Assembly: GCA_947492475.1 (NCBI GenBank)
Contig: CANLNM010000015.1
Location: 1-44,392 of the forward strand
Reading direction: 5' to 3'
DNA from: an uncultured Paracoccaceae bacterium
GTDB lineage: Bacteria; Pseudomonadota; Alphaproteobacteria; Rhodobacterales; Rhodobacteraceae
Length of the DNA: 44,392 nt
The translations under genes and the position numbers were made by a program. Positions 22,907 to 31,654 of the stretch are shown here, piece after piece. Each line of letters begins with the position of its first letter. The first letter of the stretch is position 1. The notes under the pieces were generated by a model. The model saw only the letters and a list, made by a program, of their open reading frames with translations, searched no databases and was not told the origin of the DNA.

Positions 22907-23380
22907 ATGAAAACGGCTGACCTAATTGACCATCACGCAGCGGACCTGACTTTGGTCCACCTTCCTTTTCAGCGGTTCGGCAAAAAGCCGTTTTTCGCAG
23001 GCCCGATCCAGACGGTGAAATGTTTTGAAGACAACACAGTTGTGCGTGCGCAGCTGGAAACCCCCGGCGAAGGGCGTGTTTTGGTTGTTGACGGCGGTGG
23101 ATCGACCCGCATTGCGCTATTGGGGGACATTCTGGCGGATCTGGCGATCAAAAACGGATGGGCCGGGTTGGTCCTGAATGCCGCGATCCGAGACAGCGCA
23201 GAAATTGACGAAATGGATATTTCCGTGTTCGCTCTGGGGACCAGCCCTGTAAAAAGCGCCAAAGAAGGTTGGGGTAAAACCGACTGCAATATCAGCTTTG
23301 GCGGTGTTGAATTTAAGCCCGGAGACTGGGTTTACGGGGACGCAGACGGGGTGCTGTTTAGCCAAAAGAAACTGGTCTGA
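22907..23380 (+). CDS. RraA-family protein
   Basis: A 157-residue RraA-fold protein. TADLIDHHAADL starts as in RraA proteins. The core VLVVDGGGSTRIALLGDILA and NGWAGLVLNAAIRDSAEI includes the Arg-Asp pair that forms the metal/substrate site in the related HMG/CHA aldolases and oxaloacetate decarboxylases. The length is nearer to true RraA (RNase E regulator, about 160) than to the longer aldolases. Within a catabolic operon an aldolase or decarboxylase role on a 2-oxo acid is as likely as RNase E control. It sits 7 bases after otnC and 26 bases before the AbrB gene. Confidence 0.8.
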   Translation: MKTADLIDHHAADLTLVHLPFQRFGKKPFFAGPIQTVKCFEDNTVVRAQLETPGEGRVLVVDGGGSTRIALLGDILADLAIKNGWAGLVLNAAIRDSAEIDEMDISVFALGTSPVKSAKEGWGKTDCNISFGGVEFKPGDWVYGDADGVLFSQKKLV

Positions 23381-23406
23381 TTCCGCGGTTCGACACATAT
23401 GGGCCC

Positions 23407-24435
23407 ATGTTTGCGACCGTAGTGACGGCGGCCCTGTCCGGGTGGCTTGTGTCGCGCACGGGGATCCCGCTGGGCTGGATGATCGGGGCCATGCTGGTGA
23501 CGGCTGTGGCATCGCTGGCGCGACTTCCGGTGCGCAAACCGGACACGTTTATGGATATCATCCGCGCAACGATCGGGTTGATGTTGGGGGCGTCTATCAC
23601 CGTTGAATTGATCGGCTCTGTTGCTGCGTGGTGGCCGACGCTGGTTTTGCTGATTGTATCGCTGGCGGTGATGTTTGGGGCCGGGTATTTGGCCCTGCGC
23701 AAAATTGCGCGATTTGACCCGATCACGGCCGGATTATGTGCCATGCCCGGCGGGATCGCCGAAATGGTGCTGCTGTCTGAACGACAGGGCGCAGACCAAG
23801 CGCGGGTGGCGATTGTGCATGCGCTGCGCATTGCGCTCGCGATTTTGCTTATTCCGCTGTTGATTGGTCAGATTGCAACCATAGAGCCTGTGAATATGGG
23901 CGCTACAAACGCCATCGCCGCGTTGTCGATTGCCGATTGGGGCTGGATTGGGCTGTGTATTGCTGCTGGACTTGTGGCGCGGGGCAGGGTGCGTATGCCG
24001 GCCCCTATTGTGCTTGTGCCGATGATGGTCAGCGCCGCGTTGCACCTGCTGGGGCTCACCAGTTTCGAAGTGCCAGGTTCAATTACGGCGGTCATTCAGG
24101 TTTTCATCGGGATCAATGTGGGTGCACGGTTCGCCGGGGTGCCATTCACCAGCCTGATCGCAGCCCTCGGTGCGGCCATTCTGGTGGTGGCATTGCAGAT
24201 CGGAACCGCATTTTTCGGCGCGCTTTTGGTGGCAAAGGGGGTCGGTGTTGACCCCGTCGCGCTGACATTGGCCTATTCTCCCGGCGGCTTGGCGGAAATG
24301 TCGATTATCGCCCTGAGCTTTGACAGAGACGTGGCATTTGTCGGGGTGCATCACATTTTCCGCGTCATGCTCGCTTTGATGTTGGCCCCGTTGCTTCTGT
24401 CATGGCTCGCGAAATCTACGAAAGTAAACAAATGA
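23407..24435 (+). CDS. AbrB-family membrane protein (internal duplication)
   Basis: A 342-residue hydrophobic protein with about ten membrane segments and a clear internal repeat: MPGGIAEMVLLS...HALRIALAILLIPLL in the first half corresponds to SPGGLAEMSIIA...HHIFRVMLALMLAPLL in the second. This is the AbrB-duplication family, sometimes labelled putative ammonia monooxygenase without evidence. Its function is unknown; the fold suggests a transporter or exporter. It is in the middle of the acid-sugar operon and overlaps the aconitase start by 4 bases (ATGA). A role in uptake or efflux of a pathway metabolite is inference. Confidence 0.85.
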   Translation: MFATVVTAALSGWLVSRTGIPLGWMIGAMLVTAVASLARLPVRKPDTFMDIIRATIGLMLGASITVELIGSVAAWWPTLVLLIVSLAVMFGAGYLALRKIARFDPITAGLCAMPGGIAEMVLLSERQGADQARVAIVHALRIALAILLIPLLIGQIATIEPVNMGATNAIAALSIADWGWIGLCIAAGLVARGRVRMPAPIVLVPMMVSAALHLLGLTSFEVPGSITAVIQVFIGINVGARFAGVPFTSLIAALGAAILVVALQIGTAFFGALLVAKGVGVDPVALTLAYSPGGLAEMSIIALSFDRDVAFVGVHHIFRVMLALMLAPLLLSWLAKSTKVNK

Positions 24436-27008
24436 CCTATCTGCCCGTCCGTTTTGGTGACCAGACCTTCCAAGTTATTGATCTGCCCAAACTTTTGGGA
24501 AAGAAGCTGTTTTCGCTTCCTGTTGTGGTGCGATTGCTGATTGAAAACCATGTCCGCGCTGGGGGGGCTTTGGACCCAGTGCTAGAAGCGTTGAACGGAC
24601 AAAACCCGTCGCAATGTGAAATGCTGTTTCGGCCCAACCGCCTGCTGATGCATGATACGACCTGCACCCCCGCATTGGCCGATGTTGCTGGCATGCGTGA
24701 TGCCGTCGCAGAGGCCGGGGGCGACCCCGCGATTTTATCCCCGACTTTGCCGGTTGATGTCTCGGTTGATCATTCATTGGCCGTGGACGCCTATGCCAGT
24801 GTTGATGCGTTCGGCCGGAATGCCAAAAACGAATATGCCCGCAATTCAGAACGATACGCCTTTATGAAATGGGCATCACAGACCTTGCAGGGATTGCGTG
24901 TTCATCCGCCGGGCACGGGCATCATGCACACGATCAATCTGGAACAATTGGCGACATTGCTGGAAATCAACGACGACAATTTTGCGCATCCGGATATGTT
25001 ATTGGGCACCGATAGCCACACGCCGATGATCAACGGGATTGGTGTGTTGGGCTGGGGCGTCGGCGGATTAGAGGCCGAAACCGTGATGTTTGGCCAAACG
25101 GTATCGCTCGCTTTGCCGAAAACGGTGGGCGTGCATCTGCACGGAACACTGGCCTCTGGTACTTTTGCAACGGACCTCGCACTTGAGATCACACATCGTC
25201 TGCGCGCGATGGATGTAACCGGCCAGTTCGTCGAATTCTTTGGGCCGGGGGTTTCCAGCCTCAGCGCTGATACCCGGGCTGTCATCGCCAATATGGCACC
25301 GGAATATGGGGCCTCTACGGGGTATTTCCCGGTGGATCAGAACACCCTCGCCTATCTCAGGCGCACCGGGCGCGATCCGGTGCATTGTGACCGGATCGAA
25401 ACCGTTTACCAGGCCATGGGGCTGTGGTTTGATCCAGATGCGTCGCCGGAATTCGACCGGGTTATTGATATAGACCTGTCGACGATATCAACTGTTATTT
25501 CTGGACCGCAACGACCCCAGGACCGCTGTGCGCCCGCTGAGGCTGCAAAACGTGTGTCACAGACCATCGGACGCCCGTTGCACCCTGTCGACCAGAACGC
25601 AGATGTGATCCCTGACGGAGCGGTGGGAATCGCGGCCATCACCAGCTGTACCAATACGTCTGATCCGTCGCTGCTGATTGCGGCGGGTATATTGGCACGC
25701 AATGCTCAGGCGCGTGGGTTGTCACCTGCGTCTTGGGTCAAAACATCGCTCGCACCGGGGTCGCCGTCGGCGCGGGGCATGTTGGAACGGGCGGGGCTGG
25801 ACGCCAACCTGTCAGCGCTTGGTTTTGATGTCGTTGGCCACGGCTGCACCACATGTATCGGGAATTCCGGGGCGCTGCCGGATGTCATCGAACAGGCGCT
25901 TGAGGACGGCAAAGCCATCGCGGCGGTCCTGTCGGGCAATCGCAATTTTCCGGGCCGGGTGCATCCAAAACTTGACCTCGGATTTTTGGCGTCGCCCCCC
26001 TTGGTTGTCGCCTATGCCCTAAAGGGCAACCTGCATGGCGATATAACAGCCGATGCTCTGGGCACCGATGCGGATGGTCAGCCGGTCTATCTGTCAGATA
26101 TCTGGCCAGATCAGGATGAAATCGATCAGATATTTTCCCGGTCCCATGTGGATGGGGATGTTCCGCAATCTTTTGCGGCGGCCAGTCGCAGCAAGGCATG
26201 GGATGGAATTCAGACCCAGAAAACAGTGCGATTCCAATGGGATGAAACGTCACGCAATCTAAGGCGCCCCAAATTTGCAACATCGCATCAGACCTCGCGG
26301 TTGGGTCATTATGTGGCAAAACCATTGATGGTTTTGGGCGATGATATAACCACAGATCACATTTCACCCGCAGGCGCGATTTCTGCGGATAGCGCTGCTG
26401 GCGAATGGTTAATCCAACATGGCGCGCCGCCCACGGACCTGAATGTTTACGCGGCGTATCGCGGCAACTGGGAAGTGATGGTGCGCGGCTTGTTTACAAA
26501 CAAACTGGTGCGCAACCATCTAAAACCGGGTCTGGCGCTGAACGAAACCATTCTTTCGTCTGGACAGGTTTTGCCCGTTTTCGAAGCCGCGCAGGTACTG
26601 GCCGATTCCGGCGAAAACACGCTGCTTTTGTCGGGTGAACGATACGGCATGGGGTCGAGCCGGGATTGGGCCGCCAAAGGCGTCGCGCTGTTGGGTGTTC
26701 GCACCGTCATCGCCCGCAGTTTTGAACGTATCCACAGAACCAATCTGATCGGGATGGGCATTTTGCCGCTTCAGATCAGTGGGGATTTTGACCCGCAAAA
26801 TGCAGGCATCACGGCGGATGATTCATTTGCGATCAACGCCCCGGTTTCTGAGCTGCAGGTGCGCGCAAGTATGCCTGTACAATGGATGCGACCAGATGGC
26901 GCAGACCAGATTATTCCGTGCCACGCCGCCGTTGAAACCCAACAAGAAGTGGACCTTTTGCGGCTCGGGGGTGTCCTGCCCAGTATCTTGTCGACATGTT
27001 TGGATTGA
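24432..27008 (+). CDS. Aconitase-family hydratase (AcnA-like)
   Basis: An 858-residue aconitase-superfamily [4Fe-4S] hydro-lyase. Cluster ligands are in place: Cys406 in ITSCTNTSDP, and Cys472 and Cys475 in GHGCTTCIGNSG. Other landmarks are LLGTDSHTPMINGIGVLGWG, the swivel-domain DDITTDHISPAGAIS and GERYGMGSSRDWAAKG. I chose the ATG at 24432, which overlaps the abrB stop (ATGA); an in-frame ATG at 24402 lies within abrB without a ribosome site. The protein is somewhat shorter and more divergent at the N-terminus (FSLPVVVRLLIENHVR) than housekeeping AcnA. As the last gene of a TTT-transporter operon it is probably a specialised hydratase/isomerase for a hydroxylated tri- or dicarboxylate and not the citric-acid-cycle enzyme. 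Confidence 0.92.
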   Translation: MTYLPVRFGDQTFQVIDLPKLLGKKLFSLPVVVRLLIENHVRAGGALDPVLEALNGQNPSQCEMLFRPNRLLMHDTTCTPALADVAGMRDAVAEAGGDPAILSPTLPVDVSVDHSLAVDAYASVDAFGRNAKNEYARNSERYAFMKWASQTLQGLRVHPPGTGIMHTINLEQLATLLEINDDNFAHPDMLLGTDSHTPMINGIGVLGWGVGGLEAETVMFGQTVSLALPKTVGVHLHGTLASGTFATDLALEITHRLRAMDVTGQFVEFFGPGVSSLSADTRAVIANMAPEYGASTGYFPVDQNTLAYLRRTGRDPVHCDRIETVYQAMGLWFDPDASPEFDRVIDIDLSTISTVISGPQRPQDRCAPAEAAKRVSQTIGRPLHPVDQNADVIPDGAVGIAAITSCTNTSDPSLLIAAGILARNAQARGLSPASWVKTSLAPGSPSARGMLERAGLDANLSALGFDVVGHGCTTCIGNSGALPDVIEQALEDGKAIAAVLSGNRNFPGRVHPKLDLGFLASPPLVVAYALKGNLHGDITADALGTDADGQPVYLSDIWPDQDEIDQIFSRSHVDGDVPQSFAAASRSKAWDGIQTQKTVRFQWDETSRNLRRPKFATSHQTSRLGHYVAKPLMVLGDDITTDHISPAGAISADSAAGEWLIQHGAPPTDLNVYAAYRGNWEVMVRGLFTNKLVRNHLKPGLALNETILSSGQVLPVFEAAQVLADSGENTLLLSGERYGMGSSRDWAAKGVALLGVRTVIARSFERIHRTNLIGMGILPLQISGDFDPQNAGITADDSFAINAPVSELQVRASMPVQWMRPDGADQIIPCHAAVETQQEVDLLRLGGVLPSILSTCLD

Positions 27009-27113
27009 TTCAAAACTTGAATAAGTTCGCCAAATGGCTACTCATTTAAGTTACATTGATGACCAGTTAACAATGGTGATCCGTCAACGTGAACGCAATA
27101 TTGGACCCGATAC

Positions 27114-27845
27114 ATGTCAGCAAAGCAGAAAATCTATGACAAGTTCGTTCAAGATATTCGAAGCGGTGAGATAGCCACGGGTGCTCAACTTCCGACAGAA
27201 AAAGAAATCGCCGCAGCGTTTTCGGTCAGCCGATCAACCGTTCAGGCGGTAATGATGCGGCTCGCCAATGAAGGCGTGGTTTCACGGCGTCCGGGGCGTG
27301 GGACATTTGCGTTGCGATCCTCTGACGACATGTCGGTCAAGGTTGCATTGGATGTGCACAATATCCAATCCTTCGAAAGCGAAATGGCCGTGGCCGGAGA
27401 CCAAGTTTCATACCGGCTGATTTCTTTCGCCAAAACGCCGGCGCCCATGTATGTCGCGCGCAAGATCGGGGTTCCGGCAGAGACCGAGCTGATGTGTCTG
27501 TATCGGTTGAGATTTGCCAACCAAACTTGCATCGGGTCTGAGGTGCGATTTCTATCGCCAGAAATCACCTGGGATGTGTCCCTGAATGCGTTGGAAACAC
27601 AAGGCGGCCACCAGATCATCCAAGAAGGTCTGGGGCTGCGCATTGGGCATATTGAGGCAGCGTTGCGCGCCGTTTGCGCAGATGAGACGCAAGCAAAAGA
27701 CATGAACATCGCCGTCGGCGCGCCGCTCTTGGTGCGTTCACATACGATTATGACTGATGACAATCAGGTCATTTTGCACGGCGAATCCTTTTATGTGGAA
27801 CCGTTTTCGTTTCGCTACACTGCCAACATTGCGGGTGGGCGCTAA
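27114..27845 (+). CDS. GntR-family regulator with UTRA domain (HutC type)
   Basis: A 243-residue regulator: winged helix at residues 5-70 (IRSGEIATGAQLPTEKEIAA, SVSRSTVQAVMMRLANEG, RRPGRGTFAL), then a UTRA ligand-binding domain (ARKIGVPAETELMCLYRLRF, ESFYVEPFSFRY). The gene has its own 105-bp leader after the aconitase gene with an AACTT-GAAT-AAGTT hairpin (27017-27030). Its stop overlaps the convergent amidohydrolase stop by 4 bases. TTTAAGTT occurs in its leader (27047-27054) and again in the divergent amidohydrolase/SMP-30 promoter (28728-28735). It probably controls the lactonase/TRAP block that follows. Confidence 0.9.
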   Translation: MSAKQKIYDKFVQDIRSGEIATGAQLPTEKEIAAAFSVSRSTVQAVMMRLANEGVVSRRPGRGTFALRSSDDMSVKVALDVHNIQSFESEMAVAGDQVSYRLISFAKTPAPMYVARKIGVPAETELMCLYRLRFANQTCIGSEVRFLSPEITWDVSLNALETQGGHQIIQEGLGLRIGHIEAALRAVCADETQAKDMNIAVGAPLLVRSHTIMTDDNQVILHGESFYVEPFSFRYTANIAGGR

Positions 27846-28708
27846 AACCCAAAGAGATCGTCGGCGGTTGATTTAGTAATCTCTTGAAAATGATTGTTAT
27901 TTTCAGACCATCGTTGGATGTCTTTCAGGCCTTTCTGGTCGTCAATTTTCAAAAATGGCTCGACCTCAGACAGGGGGCGTTTGGCGCGTTCTGCCGATTT
28001 TCCCGTATGCGGCCAATCGCTGCCCCAAATCACCCGACCCCGCGCTGTGGCAAATAGATCAGGGGCAAAATCATCCAGCGCGACAGCCGTCGCCGCATAA
28101 TCCGTAACCCGGCACGCGCCCGATACCTTTAGGAACACGTTCGACGCAGAGAGCACATCCGCAAGGCCAGCCATATCTGTGTCCAATGTGGGGCTGGATG
28201 TTTTCAGGCCTGCAAAGTGGTCCAGGATCACTGGCCGTCCCAATGATTTAAACAATGGGGCCAGCGCGATGTTCACGTGGACCGGTAGAAAGACCTGCAA
28301 AATAAGATCCGTGCCCATCATCACCCGATCGAGGTCACGCAGCTGTTGGGCCGCGTTGTCGATGGCATCAATTCCGGCGGTTTTCAAGTTGGCGCGCAGA
28401 CCACAAACCCCCAGATCGGCCAAGGCTTTGACGTCTTCTTTGGTTGTTGTTTTTGGGTCGATGACACAGACGCATTTTGCCCGGTCCCGCCCCAGATCCT
28501 GCACCGCCGTCAGGCTGGGCCGGTTATCGATTCCATGGGGGCTTGGCTGGACGATCACAACGTTTTTGGCACCGATTCGCTCTAGGTGCGCTTCGAGATC
28601 CGCAACGTTGGCAGGTCCCGGAGTGTAAGAACGCACCTGTGTCAGCGGATATTTTTCTGGAAGGAAAACATGGACATGGGCATCCGTTATGGAGAAATGA
28701 GTGGTCAT
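27842..28708 (-). CDS. Amidohydrolase-superfamily lactonase (PDC-lactonase/LigI type)
   Basis: A 288-residue TIM-barrel hydrolase of the amidohydrolase 2 family. It has the strand-1 DAHVHVF motif, ILDHFAGL with His on strand 4-5, and WGSDWPHTG with the general-base Asp on strand 8. This subgroup (2-pyrone-4,6-dicarboxylate lactonase, L-fucono-lactonase and similar) opens sugar or pyrone lactones, often without metal. No signal peptide, so cytoplasmic. It is divergent from the SMP-30/TRAP operon, 81 bp from that start, and convergent with the GntR gene. Lactone hydrolysis of a sugar or uronic acid derivative imported by the TRAP system is the likely role; the substrate is not known. Confidence 0.86.
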   Translation of the reverse strand: MTTHFSITDAHVHVFLPEKYPLTQVRSYTPGPANVADLEAHLERIGAKNVVIVQPSPHGIDNRPSLTAVQDLGRDRAKCVCVIDPKTTTKEDVKALADLGVCGLRANLKTAGIDAIDNAAQQLRDLDRVMMGTDLILQVFLPVHVNIALAPLFKSLGRPVILDHFAGLKTSSPTLDTDMAGLADVLSASNVFLKVSGACRVTDYAATAVALDDFAPDLFATARGRVIWGSDWPHTGKSAERAKRPLSEVEPFLKIDDQKGLKDIQRWSENNNHFQEITKSTADDLFGF

Positions 28709-28789
28709 TATGTTAAAGGACTACCTTTTTAAGTTGATCTTAAGTCACCTTTGCATTTACGCTATTACAAAAGCAATCAGAGAGATCCT

Positions 28790-29713
28790 ATGTTTTTCCC
28801 GCCTCCTACCGACATAACCGCAGATGTTTTTGCGCGTGTCCCTGCCGAACTCGCGCCGAAGAGCTCTTCGGATTGGGGGAATGTGCAGCATCCGGGCAAA
28901 ACATTTCGCGCCTTTCTAGAGGGCCCTTCATTTGATCGCGCCGGGAACCTTTATTGCGTGGATATTTGCCATGGACGCATTTTGCGATGCAGCCCAGAGG
29001 GTGAATTTTCGGTGGCTGCGGAATATGACGGGGAACCCAACGGGCTGAAAATTCACAAGGATGGTCGAATTTTTATCGCCGATCACGCCCATGGCATCAT
29101 GGTGATGGACCCGATTTCGGGAAAGGTTGAAAAATATCTGACCCGGCCGGGCCTGGAGCGGTTTCACGGCGTTAACGATCTGCATTTCACATCGAATGGG
29201 GATCTGTATTTCACCGACCAAGGTCAAAGCGGGCTTCATGCGCCATATGGCAGGTTGTTTTGCCAACGGGCCTCGGGCGAACTGGATTGCCTATTGTCCA
29301 ATATCCCCAGCCCCAACGGGCTGGTCTTTAATGAAACGGAACAACAACTTTACCTTGCCGTCACCCGCATGAATGCGGTGTGGCGTGTTCGATTTCTCCC
29401 GGGTGGCCGGACCGTCGTTAAAACCGGCACGTTCATCCAGTTGTCAGGCGGGCTTGCCGGTCCTGACGGTCTGGCGCTCGGAGAGGGGGGGGAACTGATC
29501 ATTGGCCATATGGGGCTGGGCACGGTTTGGGTCATGTCTCGATTGGGTGAGCCGATGATACGGATCAGATCACCGCAAGGTATTCTAACCGCGAATTGTG
29601 CGTTTGGTGGCCCCGAGGGGCGTCACCTGTACATCACAGAGGCCGAAACATCGACAATTTTGCGGGCAGAATTGCCATTTGCCGGCAACAAGATGTTTTC
29701 CCATTTGGACTAA
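28790..29713 (+). CDS. SMP-30/gluconolactonase/LRE-family protein
   Basis: A 307-residue six-bladed beta-propeller lactonase-type protein. FLEGPSFDRAGNLYCVDICH starts the conserved metal-site region (Glu in EGP), GEPNGLKIHKDGRIFIADHA and HGVNDLHFTSNGDLYFTDQG supply the next metal ligands (Asn, Asn/Asp), and SPNGLVFNETEQQLYLAVTR and LAGPDGLALGEGG continue the propeller. The start at ATG 28790 has AGAGAGATCCT upstream; a TTG at 28751 would add 13 residues without support. No export signal is seen. Two lactonase families (this and the divergent amidohydrolase) side by side suggest sequential or alternative opening of sugar lactones. It is followed by the TRAP genes after 36 bases. Confidence 0.87.
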   Translation: MFFPPPTDITADVFARVPAELAPKSSSDWGNVQHPGKTFRAFLEGPSFDRAGNLYCVDICHGRILRCSPEGEFSVAAEYDGEPNGLKIHKDGRIFIADHAHGIMVMDPISGKVEKYLTRPGLERFHGVNDLHFTSNGDLYFTDQGQSGLHAPYGRLFCQRASGELDCLLSNIPSPNGLVFNETEQQLYLAVTRMNAVWRVRFLPGGRTVVKTGTFIQLSGGLAGPDGLALGEGGELIIGHMGLGTVWVMSRLGEPMIRIRSPQGILTANCAFGGPEGRHLYITEAETSTILRAELPFAGNKMFSHLD

Positions 29714-29749
29714 TTTTTGCCGGGTAGGGCGGCAGTAAGGGAGGAATAC

Positions 29750-30292
29750 GTGATCAAGAAACTGGACAGATTGTTATCGACAATCGAAATCTGGTCGATG
29801 GTGACTCTGACGCTTGTAGGGCTGGCATTTGCCTTTCTGCAGGTGGTTTTGCGATATGTCTTTAACACCGGAATCCATTGGTTAGAGGCCGGACTTGTGA
29901 CGGCTTTGATCTGGGCGATGTTGATCGGGTCCGTGCGTGCCGTCAGAGAAGGATACCACCCGCGGGTGGATCTGGTGCCCAACCTCGTCGGCCCAAAGGC
30001 GCGCGCAACATTGAATGTTCTGGCATTGGCCAGCGCGTTTCTACTGTCCTGCGTGTTCCTCTGGGACAGTGTATTTTACGCCAAATTCATCAACATGATC
30101 AACGCGTTACACCCAGAGCTTGGGATCAAGCAAGTTTACCCGTTTCTGATCGTTCCGATCATCACTTTTCTTATGTTGATCCGCTACGGTTTGGTTGCGT
30201 GGACGTTGGTCACTGACCCTTCCAGCCACGCGCCGGATGCAACATTCCGGCGGGCTGTCGGCGACTTGTCTGAAAAAGGGACCCTGGATTAA
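29750..30292 (+). CDS. dctQ: TRAP transporter small membrane subunit (DctQ)
   Basis: A 180-residue membrane protein with four hydrophobic segments (VTLTLVGLAFAFLQVVLRYV, LVTALIWAMLIGSVRAVREG, LNVLALASAFLLSCVFLW, YPFLIVPIITFLMLIRYG), the DctQ topology. The start is GTG 29750, chosen because AAGGGAGGAATAC precedes it at ideal spacing. The stop overlaps the DctM ATG by one base (TAATG). It forms the membrane complex with DctM that takes substrate from the DctP protein, driven by Na+ or H+. The substrate is probably a sugar acid given the lactonase neighbours. Confidence 0.9.
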   Translation: MIKKLDRLLSTIEIWSMVTLTLVGLAFAFLQVVLRYVFNTGIHWLEAGLVTALIWAMLIGSVRAVREGYHPRVDLVPNLVGPKARATLNVLALASAFLLSCVFLWDSVFYAKFINMINALHPELGIKQVYPFLIVPIITFLMLIRYGLVAWTLVTDPSSHAPDATFRRAVGDLSEKGTLD

Positions 30293-31611
30293 TGGCATTT
30301 GCGACACTCATTATCGTATTTTTTGTGATTATTGCGGTTGGCGGCCCCATTGCGGTGGCGCTTGGCGGATCGGCAATTATTGCGTCCATGATTTTTGCTC
30401 CGATCCCGGATGGGATTGTAGGGCAGAAAATATTTTCCAACCTGAACCACTTCACCTTGATGGCCATTCCGTTTTTCTTTCTTGCGGCCGGTTTGATGGA
30501 AAAAGGCGGCTTGGTACAACGGCTGATCTCGCTGGCGCAGGCCTTGGTTGGGCATTTGCGCGCCGGTCTGGGGATGACGACCGTTCTGACCTGCATTTTC
30601 TTTGCAGCGATTTCAGGGTCAAGCCCCGCCACCGTGGCGGCGGTCGGCAACATTCTGTATCCATCGCTGCTAAAAGAGGGATATTCGTCCAAATACGCGG
30701 TGGGTGCGTTGGCTACTTCTGGGTCGATTGGCATTCTGATCCCCCCGTCGATCCCGCTTATTTTGTATGGATTTGTGACCGAAACCTCGATCCCTGCCTT
30801 GTTCCTGGCGGGTGTGATCCCCGGTATCATCTATGGGATGCTGCTGCTGTTCACCGCACGTTTCCTGGCGGGGCGTGAAGGGATCGCCGTCAAGGCGCGC
30901 GCAACATCCGGCGAATTGTCCCGTGCCTTCCGTTCCAGTTTGCCTGCGCTGGCGCTTCCGGTGTTTATCGTGTTTGGCATCTATGGGTTCCCTGAATTCG
31001 ATTTGATGGGAATCTATTATGATGGCGGGGCGATCTTTACCCCAACCGAAGCGGCGGCCATCGCAGCAGTGCTTGCCATGCTCATCGGGTTGTTCATCTA
31101 TCGGGAATTGTCCGTGCGCGATATTCTGCGGATCACTGCGGATACCGGACCACGTGTCGGCATGATTTTCTGGATCACCGCCAATGCGCTTTTGTTCGGG
31201 TTTTTCCTGACCAAGATCGGCCTGCCCGCAGCAATGGCACAAGCGGTGCTGGACATGAACCTGTCGCCGATTGTGTTTTTGCTCTGCGTTAACTTGCTGT
31301 TGGTTGTGGTCGGTTTCTTTCTGGAAGGTGTGCCAACGATCCTGATCTTTGCACCGCTTCTGGTTCCGGCAGCCGAAAGTCTGGGCATCGATCCTGTGCA
31401 TTTTGCGATCATCATGGTGGTCAATATCGAGCTGGGATTGATCACGCCGCCGGTTGGAATCAACTTGTTCGTTGCAAGCTCGATTTCAGGCATCCCACCG
31501 CTACAGGTGTTCCGTGCAACGCTGCCGTGGATGGGGGCCACAATCATCACGCTGTTGTTGGTGACGTACATACCCACGCTTTCATTGTTCTTACCCGGTC
31601 TCTCTCAATGA
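30292..31611 (+). CDS. dctM: TRAP transporter large membrane subunit (DctM)
   Basis: A 439-residue, roughly 12-segment inner-membrane transport subunit. DctM family signatures include AIPFFFLAAGLMEKGGLVQR, CIFFAAISGSSPATVAAVGN, GALATSGSIGILIPPSIPLI, FTPTEAAAIAAVLAM, and the C-terminal repeat ELGLITPPVGINLFVASSIS. Length is normal. It is translationally coupled to dctQ by TAATG overlap and followed by dctP after 43 bases. Confidence 0.94.
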   Translation: MAFATLIIVFFVIIAVGGPIAVALGGSAIIASMIFAPIPDGIVGQKIFSNLNHFTLMAIPFFFLAAGLMEKGGLVQRLISLAQALVGHLRAGLGMTTVLTCIFFAAISGSSPATVAAVGNILYPSLLKEGYSSKYAVGALATSGSIGILIPPSIPLILYGFVTETSIPALFLAGVIPGIIYGMLLLFTARFLAGREGIAVKARATSGELSRAFRSSLPALALPVFIVFGIYGFPEFDLMGIYYDGGAIFTPTEAAAIAAVLAMLIGLFIYRELSVRDILRITADTGPRVGMIFWITANALLFGFFLTKIGLPAAMAQAVLDMNLSPIVFLLCVNLLLVVVGFFLEGVPTILIFAPLLVPAAESLGIDPVHFAIIMVVNIELGLITPPVGINLFVASSISGIPPLQVFRATLPWMGATIITLLLVTYIPTLSLFLPGLSQ

Positions 31612-31654
31612 GCCGGAATAAACCCCTAAATCAGATTATAAACGGAGGAAGAAA

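Noticed and set aside
27062-27075. Third parS site at a GTTAACA sequence upstream of the UTRA-type gntR
   Set aside because: Only the left half matches; the right half lacks GC-N4-AAC.
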